A DNA stretch of 64,000 nucleotides. Origin: Canibacter oris. Lineage in GTDB: Bacteria > Actinomycetota > Actinomycetes > Actinomycetales > Microbacteriaceae. A model generated the notes under the pieces. That model was not told where the DNA came from. It worked only from the letters and a program-made list of their open reading frames with translations, and did no database searches. Made by a program: the position numbers and the translations under genes. Every line of letters starts with the position of its first letter. The first letter of the stretch is position 1. The stretch lies in contig NZ_JACIFD010000001.1 in the NCBI RefSeq assembly GCF_014197205.1, positions 62,001 through 126,000 on the forward strand, written 5' to 3'. Below are positions 8,532 to 15,392 of this stretch, in pieces.

Positions 8532-9845
8532 TTATTTATCGCCCGATGGATCCGGCTGACGAATGATTGGGATTGTGCCAGTCTCCGGGCCGATTTCCAG
8601 CGCTGCGGTGTGCGTGATTTCAGCCGCGTCAGACTGCTGCATCTGGCGCATTGTGGGTGCCAGCTGGGTGGCATAAGGGTTGCTTTCTGGTGCTAAGAGC
8701 CACGCTGCAACCGTTGTTGCGAGCAGCGCTGCAGTAACCCAGAAGCCTAGCTCGAAGCCAGACATATCCACAATCAAACCGATTAAGAGCGGCCCGATTA
8801 CGCTGCCTAAATCAAGCACCATTGAGTGCATTGAAATCACGCTTGCGCCGTTGCGGTTGCCGATAACGTCAGCCACCGCCGCGTTCTGGGCAGGGTTCAG
8901 GAGGGCTGATCCAACCCCCGCAAAAACCATGATGATGAGCACGCCCGCTAGCTCAGACATGAAAGGCAGTGCGGCGTATGCCAGAGTGCTGATACTAAAG
9001 CCTAAAAGCACCAGCGGTTTTCTACCGATTTTGTCGTTCCAGCGCCCCGAAGGAATCACTAGCGCGGCGTTGCCCGCGGCATAAGCAGTTAGTGCCCAAC
9101 CAGGAGCAGCAAGATTGTTAGCACTGATTGCCGCCACAAACAACGGCACTACCGAGATGCGCACACCCCACACCGCCCAACCGGTCGTGAAAGCAGAGTA
9201 CAGGGCCGCCCAGAAAGTGCGGGAGTGCAGTGCTTCGGAGAGACTGATTGGAGTGTTGTGCTGCTGCACGGGTTGGCCCTGCGCAGTGTTGATTTTCCCT
9301 AGCGAAACAGCCACAAAAATCCCGGCGATAACCAGTAGTCCTGTGTATACGAAGAACGGTGCCTGCAGACTGATTGCCGCGACTACTGCGCCGATTGCAG
9401 GGCCTATGAGGGCGCCGAGCAGGAAGCTCGCAGCATTGTAGCTGAGAATTTTGCCGCGCATATGCGCGGGTGAGAGCTTGATGACCAGGGTGCTCGCGGC
9501 AACCGTGAAAAGCACTGAGCCGATACCGCTGAGAGTGCGGAAAGTCAGCAGCATTGGATAGTTGGTAGCGAAGCCGCAAGCCAGAGTTGTTGCCGCAACA
9601 AAAAAGAGGCCTGTGATGTATGACAGGCGCTCATTGGTGCGTTTTACAAACCATCCGGCGAAGGGCGCTGCGATGATTCGCATCAGGGCAAATGCGCTGA
9701 CGATAGCGCTCGCAGCGGTAATCGAAACCCCGTACGAGGTCGCGAGCTGGGGGATGATAGGGGCCACAATCCCAATGCCTAGCGCGATACAAAACCCGCC
9801 CGTAATCAGCGCCCAAATCTCTGTCGGAATCTTGTTACTCTGCAT
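8532..9845 (-). CDS. MFS transporter (drug/metabolite exporter type)
   Basis: A 437-residue inner-membrane protein with about 12 hydrophobic segments. The N-half begins IWALITGGFCIALGIGIVAPIIPQLA and has a loop-2 segment FAGWFVKRTNERLSYI in the place of the MFS GxLaDrxGrr motif. The C-half has GRWNDKIGRKPL, a second copy of that motif. This resembles DHA1 (12-helix proton antiporter) exporters; the substrate is unknown. The ATG at 9845 has AGGAG 4 bases upstream. The frame stays open further upstream only because it runs antisense through tRNA-Arg. The last 55 residues are a hydrophilic tail. Confidence 0.85.
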   Translation of the reverse strand: MQSNKIPTEIWALITGGFCIALGIGIVAPIIPQLATSYGVSITAASAIVSAFALMRIIAAPFAGWFVKRTNERLSYITGLFFVAATTLACGFATNYPMLLTFRTLSGIGSVLFTVAASTLVIKLSPAHMRGKILSYNAASFLLGALIGPAIGAVVAAISLQAPFFVYTGLLVIAGIFVAVSLGKINTAQGQPVQQHNTPISLSEALHSRTFWAALYSAFTTGWAVWGVRISVVPLFVAAISANNLAAPGWALTAYAAGNAALVIPSGRWNDKIGRKPLVLLGFSISTLAYAALPFMSELAGVLIIMVFAGVGSALLNPAQNAAVADVIGNRNGASVISMHSMVLDLGSVIGPLLIGLIVDMSGFELGFWVTAALLATTVAAWLLAPESNPYATQLAPTMRQMQQSDAAEITHTAALEIGPETGTIPIIRQPDPSGDK

Positions 9846-9874
9846 ACAACTCCTAAGAGAATCAAGGTTTTCAG

Positions 9875-9947
9875 CGCCCCCAGCAGGACTCGAACCTGCA
9901 ACCAACGGATTAGAAGGCCGTTGCTCTATCCTTTGAGCTATGGGGGC
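9875..9947 (-). tRNA. tRNA-Arg (TCT anticodon)
   Basis: A minus-strand cloverleaf with acceptor GCCCCCA/TGGGGGC, D-arm GCTC...GAGC, anticodon loop CTTCTAA (TCT) and T-loop TTCGAGT, with G discriminator. It decodes AGA. CCA is not encoded. It is 29 bp upstream of the MFS gene on the same strand. Confidence 0.95.
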
Positions 9948-10088
9948 GTACAAAGCATAATCTTAGCACCGCGCAGCAACTTGTAAGTTCAGTAGGCTGA
10001 GTGCAGCGAGCTAGAGCGGCGTGGAAATTTGCCGCTGTTTGTGTGCAGGCTGTAAACTGGCTGAGTAACTTATCTACACGGAGGCGAA

Positions 10089-10319
10089 GTGAGCAATCCA
10101 CATAACGACCCAGGTCACGGCGATTCACCTGCTGCATGGACAGCAGTTGTAATCATGCTGCTAGCTTTTGCTGCAGGCGGTGTGTTCTTCTTCCTTAATA
10201 TGCCAACCTACGTTTATGTCAGCGCTGGCGTTTTTGTGCTCGGCCCAATTGTCGGGTGGGTTCTTGCGAAGGCCGGATACGGCGTTAAAGGTCCGAAATA
10301 TACCCCTAAAAAACACTAA
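10089..10319 (+). CDS. Small HGxxPAAW-type membrane protein
   Basis: A 76-residue protein with a short hydrophilic N-terminus containing HGDSPAAWTAV, two hydrophobic helices (about 19-38 and 42-60) and a basic tail ending PKYTPKKH. The HGxxPAAW signature marks a small actinobacterial family of unknown function, regularly found just before trpC. In M. tuberculosis a small membrane gene (Rv1610) occupies this position. GGAGG lies 4 bases before the GTG start. trpC follows after 3 bp, so the two are probably cotranscribed and translationally coupled. Confidence 0.85.
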   Translation: MSNPHNDPGHGDSPAAWTAVVIMLLAFAAGGVFFFLNMPTYVYVSAGVFVLGPIVGWVLAKAGYGVKGPKYTPKKH

Positions 10320-10322
10320 ATT

Positions 10323-11099
10323 TTGTTAGGCGACTTATACGCGAGCGCGTTGTCTGAGGCGCGCGCTCGCGAAGAACAAATTGGAATATCTGCTCTTGAA
10401 GCGATGATTGCGGAGGGAGCAGCTCCGCTTGATGCCTTAACGGCGCTCAGCCCTACCGAAACTGTGCGGGTGATTGCCGAGGTGAAACGCTCTAGCCCGG
10501 CGCAGGGTGATTTGGCACAGATTCCTGATCCGCAGTTGCTGGCACAGCAGTATGAAGCTGGCGGTGCTAGCGCGATTAGTGTGCTCACTGAACAGCAGTA
10601 CTTTAACGGCAGCCTGCAAGATTTGGCTGCGGTGCGCAAAGCAGTAAGCCTGCCGATTCTGCGAAAAGACTTTATTGCAACCGAGTATCAGCTGCTGGAG
10701 TCTCGTGCTTTCGGCGCAGATATCGTACTGCTAATTGTTGCCGGTTTGGAGCAGCCATTGCTGCAGCGGCTATATGATTTTGCCGGGGAACTGGGGCTGA
10801 CCGCACTGGTTGAGACCCACAGCGCTGAAGAAGTGTCGCGTGCTGTTGATTTGGGTGCGGAGCTGATCGGGGTGAACGCGCGTAATCTCACTACCTTCGA
10901 GGTTGATCGCGGGCTGTTTGAGCGGGTTGCCGATCAAATTCCTGCGGGTATTACGCGGGTTGCCGAGTCAGCTGTGGCATCGCTATCGGATGTGGAACGT
11001 TACCGAGAAGCGGGTGCTGACGCGGTACTGGTAGGGGCCGCCCTGGTGCAAGATAGCGACCCGGCGCAACTGGTGGCAAGTTTTGCCGCTGTCAGTTAA
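10323..11099 (+). CDS. trpC: Indole-3-glycerol phosphate synthase TrpC
   Basis: A 258-residue TIM-barrel enzyme that closes the indole ring from CdRP in tryptophan synthesis. Motifs are VIAEVKRSSPAQGDL, ISVLTEQQYFNGS, LPILRKDFIATEYQLLES, LVETHSAEEV and GVNARNLTTFEVD. The usual (S/A)-E-S-G-(I/V) phosphate-binding stretch reads AESAV here, with Gly replaced by Ala. The TTG start has no ribosome site and lies 3 bp after the preceding stop, so it probably depends on coupling. The next gene is lgt; trpB and trpA, usual here in relatives, are missing. Confidence 0.93.
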   Translation: MLGDLYASALSEARAREEQIGISALEAMIAEGAAPLDALTALSPTETVRVIAEVKRSSPAQGDLAQIPDPQLLAQQYEAGGASAISVLTEQQYFNGSLQDLAAVRKAVSLPILRKDFIATEYQLLESRAFGADIVLLIVAGLEQPLLQRLYDFAGELGLTALVETHSAEEVSRAVDLGAELIGVNARNLTTFEVDRGLFERVADQIPAGITRVAESAVASLSDVERYREAGADAVLVGAALVQDSDPAQLVASFAAVS

Positions 11100-11275
11100 C
11101 CTAACTGCTTGCCAGTATTTTGTAATCTTTTACTTCAAGTTGAGTCCATAGACATAGTGTTTGCTGTGCCGGTCAGTGGTATTCTAGATGAAGTACTTAG
11201 CCGTTAGTCGGCACCGGTTGTGCGCCGTGATGTTGGTTTTCTAAGCGCAGCAGTTTACGAAATAAGAGGACCCGT

Positions 11276-12253
11276 ATGTTTGTCAGCAGTATTCCCAGCC
11301 CCGATGTGTCTTTTTTTGAGATTGGGCCACTGCGAGTGCATTTTTACGCAATCTGCATCATGGTGGGAATTGTTTTTGCCGCGGTTATCAGCGGTCGGCG
11401 CTTGACAGCCCGCGGCGGCGAACGCGGTGTTGTGATTGATTTCGTGGTGTGGTCAGTGGTGCTCGGTATCATCGGCGCGCGTCTTTACCATGTGCTGACG
11501 CACTGGGCTGATTTCTTCGGTCCAACTGCAACCCAGAACTGGTGGGAAATTTGGAACGGCGGGATCGCTATTTTTGGTGCGCTTGCAGGTGGCGCGCTCG
11601 GTGTTTTCTGCGCTTCGCGACTAACTGGGATTCGCTTCTGGTCATTCGCGGACGCGCTGGCTCCGGGCTTGCTTGTGGCACAGGCGTTTGGGCGCCTCGG
11701 TAACTGGTTTAATCATGAGCTGTTCGGGGGCCCCACCACGCTGCCGTGGGGGCTGGAAATTTCACCCGATAATCCAGCCGTGCCTGTCGGTTTGCCGGCT
11801 GATACTCTGTATCACCCGACCTTCCTCTACGAGATTCTCTGGAACCTCGCCGGTGTTTTCGTGCTGCTGTGGATCGAGCGTAAACTGCGGCCGCGTTGGG
11901 GTAAGCTGTTCGCCTGCTACCTCATCTGGTACGGCATCGGCCGCTTCTGGATCGAGGGAATGCGCTTGGACCCGAGCTATAGTGTGTTCGGTTTGCGTAC
12001 CAATGAGTTGGCGGCGCTGCTGGTAATTGTGCTGGGTATTGTGCTTTGGATTGTGCAGAGCAAACGGCACCCCGGCGTGGAAAAAAATATTTACTTGCCT
12101 GGGCGGCAGCGTCCTGGAAAATCAGTGTTGGCAGAGACCGCTGACGCTGAGAAATTCCACCATGTGCTGGTGCGGGAGTCGGCTGCTACGACAGGAAGTG
12201 CCAGCCCGGTTGCTTCGGTGCCAGAGGTCACTGAGAAAGCGGCAGCAGCATAG
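11276..12253 (+). CDS. lgt: Prolipoprotein diacylglyceryl transferase Lgt
   Basis: A 325-residue polytopic membrane enzyme that transfers diacylglycerol from phosphatidylglycerol to the lipobox cysteine of prelipoproteins. Visible features are GPLRVHFYAICIMVGIVFA, GARLYHVLTHW, WNGGIAIFGALAGG, the Lgt signature GRLGNWFNHELFGGPT and HPTFLYEILWNL. The last 60 residues are a hydrophilic tail common in actinobacteria. AGAGGA lies 5 bases before the ATG. A substrate in this window is the peptide-binding lipoprotein at 33726. A 176-bp gap separates it from trpC, with no clear promoter assigned. Confidence 0.96.
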   Translation: MFVSSIPSPDVSFFEIGPLRVHFYAICIMVGIVFAAVISGRRLTARGGERGVVIDFVVWSVVLGIIGARLYHVLTHWADFFGPTATQNWWEIWNGGIAIFGALAGGALGVFCASRLTGIRFWSFADALAPGLLVAQAFGRLGNWFNHELFGGPTTLPWGLEISPDNPAVPVGLPADTLYHPTFLYEILWNLAGVFVLLWIERKLRPRWGKLFACYLIWYGIGRFWIEGMRLDPSYSVFGLRTNELAALLVIVLGIVLWIVQSKRHPGVEKNIYLPGRQRPGKSVLAETADAEKFHHVLVRESAATTGSASPVASVPEVTEKAAAA

Positions 12254-12300
12254 CCCGCAACGCGGTTTTGGGTTGAGCTGAAAACAAAAGGAGTTAAAAT

Positions 12301-13776
12301 ATGCGTCACGCGAAGATTGTAGCCACCTGGGGGCCAGCGGTTTCGAGTTATGAGGCGACGCTGCAGCTGCTGCAGGCTGGTGTAAATGTGGCGCGCCTGA
12401 ACTTTTCACACGGCACCCACGCAGTGCACGAGGGAATCCTACGAAATATTCGCCGAGCCGAGGAACAGGTGGGGCGTCCGATTGCGGTGCTCGCTGACCT
12501 GCAGGGGCCGAAGATTCGGCTCACAACTTTTGCTGACGGCCCGCACGAGTTAGCGGAGGGGGATCCGTTCGCGATTACTGTGCGTGATGTTGTGGGAGAC
12601 CGCACCATCTGCGGTACCACCCATAAGGGTCTGATTGGTGACGTTGCTGTCGGTGACCAGCTATTGATTGATGACGGCAAAGTCGCGCTGCGAGCCGTGG
12701 AGGTTACTGCAGACACTGTGCATACCGTGGTGGAAGTGCCGGGGACGGTCTCCAACAATAAGGGGATTAACCTGCCGGGGGTTGCGGTTAATGTGCCCGC
12801 ACTGTCTGACAAAGACGAAGAAGATTTGCGATTCGCCCTAAAAATCGGGGTTGACTATATTGCGCTGTCATTTGTGCGTGACGCTAAAGACATTACCCGG
12901 GTTCACGAGATCATGGCGGAAGAGGGTAAAACTCTGCCGGTGATTGCAAAGATTGAAAAACCGCAGGCTGTGCAGAACCTGGAAGCAATTATTAAGGCTT
13001 TTGACGGCATTATGGTTGCGCGCGGTGATCTTGGTGTTGAGCTGCCTTTGGAGCAGGTGCCGCTCGTGCAGACCGAAGCAATTGCGCTGGCGCGCGAAAA
13101 CGCCAAGCCGGTGATTGTGGCAACCCAGGTATTGGAGTCGATGATCGAAAATCCGCGGCCAACCAGGGCGGAAGCATCTGACTGTGCTAACGCGATTTTG
13201 GATGGTGCTGACGCGGTGATGCTGTCGGGTGAAACCAGCGTCGGCGCGTACCCGATCACTGCGGTGGAGACTATGGCTCGTATCATTAAAGCCACGGAGC
13301 AGCACGCGCTGGAGCGTATTGATCCACTGAAGAAAAAGCCACACACCCAGGGTGGTGCTTTGACTCTGGCGGCGAATGAGGTGGCGCAGTTCGTGGGTGC
13401 GAAGTTCGTGTGCGTGTTTACTGAATCGGGTGACACTGTGCGGCGGATGAGTCGTTTGCGGGCGCCGCTGCCAATTTTTGGTTTCACACCGAGCCAAGAG
13501 ATTCGACGTCGTATGGAACTAACCTGGGGAGCGCGCAGTTATTTGGCGCCACGAGTTGATTCTTCAGATGAGCTGTTTGTACAGGTTGATGACTATCTCT
13601 TGGAGCACTATCGAAAAGCAGAGGTTGGTGACCTTGCACTGGTGATTTGCGGCACCCCTCCGGGGATTACAGGAACTACCAACACTCTGCGGATTCACCG
13701 CATGGGGGAATCTACTGGGCGGTTAGCGGATGCGAAGCCGCGCAAGCACCTGCTGCAGCAGCACGACACCGCGTAG
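12301..13776 (+). CDS. pyk: Pyruvate kinase
   Basis: A 491-residue glycolytic enzyme converting PEP and ADP to pyruvate and ATP. It starts MRHAKIVATWGPA, close to the family start RRTKIVATLGPA, then NFSHGTH, LADLQGPKIR, the barrel segment VIAKIEKPQAVQNL, the active-site signature IMVARGDLGVELPLEQVP and MLSGETSVGAYP. The C-terminal allosteric domain includes VCVFTESGDTVRRMSRLRAPLPIFGFTP. The Thr of KIVATxGP is kept but the usual following Leu is Trp. AAAGGAG precedes the ATG. It lies between lgt and tRNA-Leu as in related genomes. Confidence 0.97.
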   Translation: MRHAKIVATWGPAVSSYEATLQLLQAGVNVARLNFSHGTHAVHEGILRNIRRAEEQVGRPIAVLADLQGPKIRLTTFADGPHELAEGDPFAITVRDVVGDRTICGTTHKGLIGDVAVGDQLLIDDGKVALRAVEVTADTVHTVVEVPGTVSNNKGINLPGVAVNVPALSDKDEEDLRFALKIGVDYIALSFVRDAKDITRVHEIMAEEGKTLPVIAKIEKPQAVQNLEAIIKAFDGIMVARGDLGVELPLEQVPLVQTEAIALARENAKPVIVATQVLESMIENPRPTRAEASDCANAILDGADAVMLSGETSVGAYPITAVETMARIIKATEQHALERIDPLKKKPHTQGGALTLAANEVAQFVGAKFVCVFTESGDTVRRMSRLRAPLPIFGFTPSQEIRRRMELTWGARSYLAPRVDSSDELFVQVDDYLLEHYRKAEVGDLALVICGTPPGITGTTNTLRIHRMGESTGRLADAKPRKHLLQQHDTA

Positions 13777-13839
13777 CAGCGTGTGGATGTGCATAACTAA
13801 GCGTTATGCGGTATGCTTAAAAAGCTGCTACAGCAGCGC

Positions 13840-13921
13840 GCCGGCTTGGTGGAATTGGTAGACACACTGCACTCAAAATGCAGCGCCGAAAGGTGTGAGA
13901 GTTCGAGTCTCTCAGCCGGCA
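13840..13921 (+). tRNA. tRNA-Leu (CAA anticodon)
   Basis: An 82-base cloverleaf with acceptor GCCGGCT/AGCCGGC, anticodon stem CTGCA/TGCAG, loop CTCAAAA (CAA) and a class II variable arm. The T-loop is TTCGAGT and the discriminator is A. It decodes TTG. CCA is not encoded. Confidence 0.95.
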
Positions 13922-13964
13922 CAGAATATTCAATACTTTTATACTAAATTCGAGATTTATAAGG

Positions 13965-13970
13965 TATTCT
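13965..13970 (+). promoter_or_regulatory. -10 box placing the pdtaR transcript start at its GTG
   Basis: TATTCT at 13965-13970 ends exactly 6 bases before the GTG at 13977, and no Shine-Dalgarno is seen. This is the geometry of a leaderless mRNA. A second possible -10, TATACT, lies at 13940-13945. Confidence 0.5.
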
Positions 13971-13976
13971 GAAATC

Positions 13977-14597
13977 GTGAATGAAGAAGTAACTACTCAA
14001 AAGCGCGTAGTCGTTGCCGAAGACGAGTCTCTGATTCGTCTCGACATTGTGGAGACTCTGAAAGATCACGGGTACGACGTTGTTGGCGAAGCCGGTGACG
14101 GTGAGGAAGCTGTGCGTCTTGTTGAAGAGCTGAAGCCTGACGTCGTTGTGATGGATGTCAAGATGCCGAAGCTTGACGGCATCTCTGCTGCTGAAAAAAT
14201 TAATAAGCAGCACATTGCTCCGGTGGTGTTGTTGACCGCGTTCAGTCAGCGGGAGCTGGTCGAGCGTGCCGCAGAGGCAGGGGCGTTAGCATATGTCGTG
14301 AAGCCTTTCACCCCGGATGATTTACTGCCCGCGATGGAAATTGCGATGAGCCGCTTCCAGCAGATAGTTTCGCTTGAGAGCGAAGTTGCTGATTTGGCTG
14401 AGCGTTTCGAGACTCGCAAACTGGTGGATCGGGCAAAGGGTATTCTCAATGACAAGATGGGCCTGACCGAACCAGAGGCTTTCCGCTGGATTCAAAAAGC
14501 GTCAATGGATCGCCGCCTCACCATGCAGGACGTCGCGAAAACCATCATCGACCAGCTCGGTCCGAAAAAAGACAACAGTCGTTACGAAAATAACTAG
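13977..14597 (+). CDS. pdtaR: ANTAR-domain response regulator PdtaR-like
   Basis: 206 residues. The receiver domain (about 10-125) has the acidic pair in VAEDESLIRLD, phosphoacceptor Asp in DVVVMDVKMPKLDG, LLTAFSQ and the lysine in AYVVKPF. A short coiled linker leads to a C-terminal ANTAR domain (about 145-200: LVDRAKGILNDKMGLTEPEAFRWIQKASMDRRLTMQDVA). ANTAR regulators bind paired hexaloop RNA hairpins to prevent termination. In mycobacteria the partner kinase PdtaS is encoded elsewhere, and none is seen in this window. The position upstream of polA-rpsA-coaE matches the mycobacterial order. Confidence 0.92.
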   Translation: MNEEVTTQKRVVVAEDESLIRLDIVETLKDHGYDVVGEAGDGEEAVRLVEELKPDVVVMDVKMPKLDGISAAEKINKQHIAPVVLLTAFSQRELVERAAEAGALAYVVKPFTPDDLLPAMEIAMSRFQQIVSLESEVADLAERFETRKLVDRAKGILNDKMGLTEPEAFRWIQKASMDRRLTMQDVAKTIIDQLGPKKDNSRYENN

Positions 14598-14672
14598 TTA
14601 CTGTACTGCTGGCTGTTCGTTACTACAGCTGTGCTGCGGTTTTGTGGCTGCGCAGTGCCAGTTACAAGGTTT

Positions 14673-14719
14673 ACAAATACCAGAGCGACCCACCATCGGC
14701 GGGTCGCTCTGGTATTTGT
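14673..14719. terminator. Bidirectional terminator between pdtaR and the thioesterase gene
   Basis: A perfect 19-bp inverted repeat (14673-14691 with 14701-14719, 9-base loop) lies between two convergent genes. The stem base is AT-rich (ACAAAT/ATTTGT), supplying weak U-runs on either strand. Confidence 0.85.
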
Positions 14720-14740
14720 GTGCGGTGTTCTCGTAGCTGC

Positions 14741-15217
14741 TTAACTGTTTGCGGCAGCCGGCAATTTTTTGTAGAAGTTAGTTATGCGCACCGTAGAGCA
14801 GCGTTTGCCGTCGCTATCGCGGGTGATAACAATCTCGTGCACCGCTAAGGAACGCCCAACATGCACCGGAGTGCACACTCCGGTGACAGTTCCAGAGGTT
14901 GGGCTTGCGGTGTGGGTGGCATTAATGTCTACTCCTACACCTACATAACCGCTCGGCGCAAGAAAATTCGCGTGCATTGATCCGAGGGTCTCTGCTAACA
15001 CCACGTAAGCGCCGCCGTGCAGCAGTCCAATTGGCTGGGTGTTGCCAGCAACTGGCATCTGTGCGACGGCTTTCTCCTTGGTGAATTCCAGTGGCGTAAT
15101 TCCCATTTTATCCGCGAGGGCGCCGAAACCGCGCTGTTTTACATACTCCATCCCACACTCTGGTTTTTCAAAGCTGAGGCTGCGTGGATCCACCGCAGCA
15201 CTGTTTGTTTCTGCCAT
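14741..15217 (-). CDS. PaaI-type hotdog-fold thioesterase
   Basis: 158 residues with one hotdog domain. The motif GLLHGGAYVVLAETLGSMHAN carries the HGG and acidic residue typical of the PaaI/MenI-like acyl-CoA thioesterases, followed by GVGVDINATHTAS. The substrate is not evident; in actinobacteria such a gene is often found beside polA. AAGGAG lies 5 bases before the ATG. It is divergent from polA. Confidence 0.88.
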   Translation of the reverse strand: MAETNSAAVDPRSLSFEKPECGMEYVKQRGFGALADKMGITPLEFTKEKAVAQMPVAGNTQPIGLLHGGAYVVLAETLGSMHANFLAPSGYVGVGVDINATHTASPTSGTVTGVCTPVHVGRSLAVHEIVITRDSDGKRCSTVRITNFYKKLPAAANS

Positions 15218-15356
15218 TGCATCTCCTTAGTTGCTCTGGTGATATTGTACCGGGCATGGCGCAGCGACTGTTGCCCTATTGCTGTTGTGCCGCACTCCGG
15301 CTGGTGTGTTTCAGGTATTGTGACTGGCTCGTGACGTGCTTGCGGCTCGCTGCTCC

Positions 15357-15386
15357 CTGACAAAACCCAGTGGCAGGCGCTAGGCT
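15357..15386 (+). promoter_or_regulatory. polA promoter, leaderless geometry
   Basis: CTGACA (15357-15362) and TAGGCT (15381-15386) are 18 bp apart. TAGGCT ends 6 bases before the GTG at 15393, so the predicted first transcribed base is the start codon itself. Confidence 0.6.
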
Positions 15387-15392
15387 GAGAGA

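Noticed and set aside
9846-9953. N-terminal extension of the MFS gene
   Set aside because: The extra 36 residues are tRNA-Arg read in the same direction; the ATG at 9845 has a proper ribosome site.
11100-11275. Possible regulatory RNA between trpC and lgt
   Set aside because: I see a small GCCG-TTAGT-CGGC hairpin and a TATTCT, but no consistent promoter or known riboswitch fold.
12868-13497. Minus-strand frames of about 200 codons inside pyk
   Set aside because: Shadow frames of the pyruvate kinase gene; the pyk frame holds all catalytic motifs.
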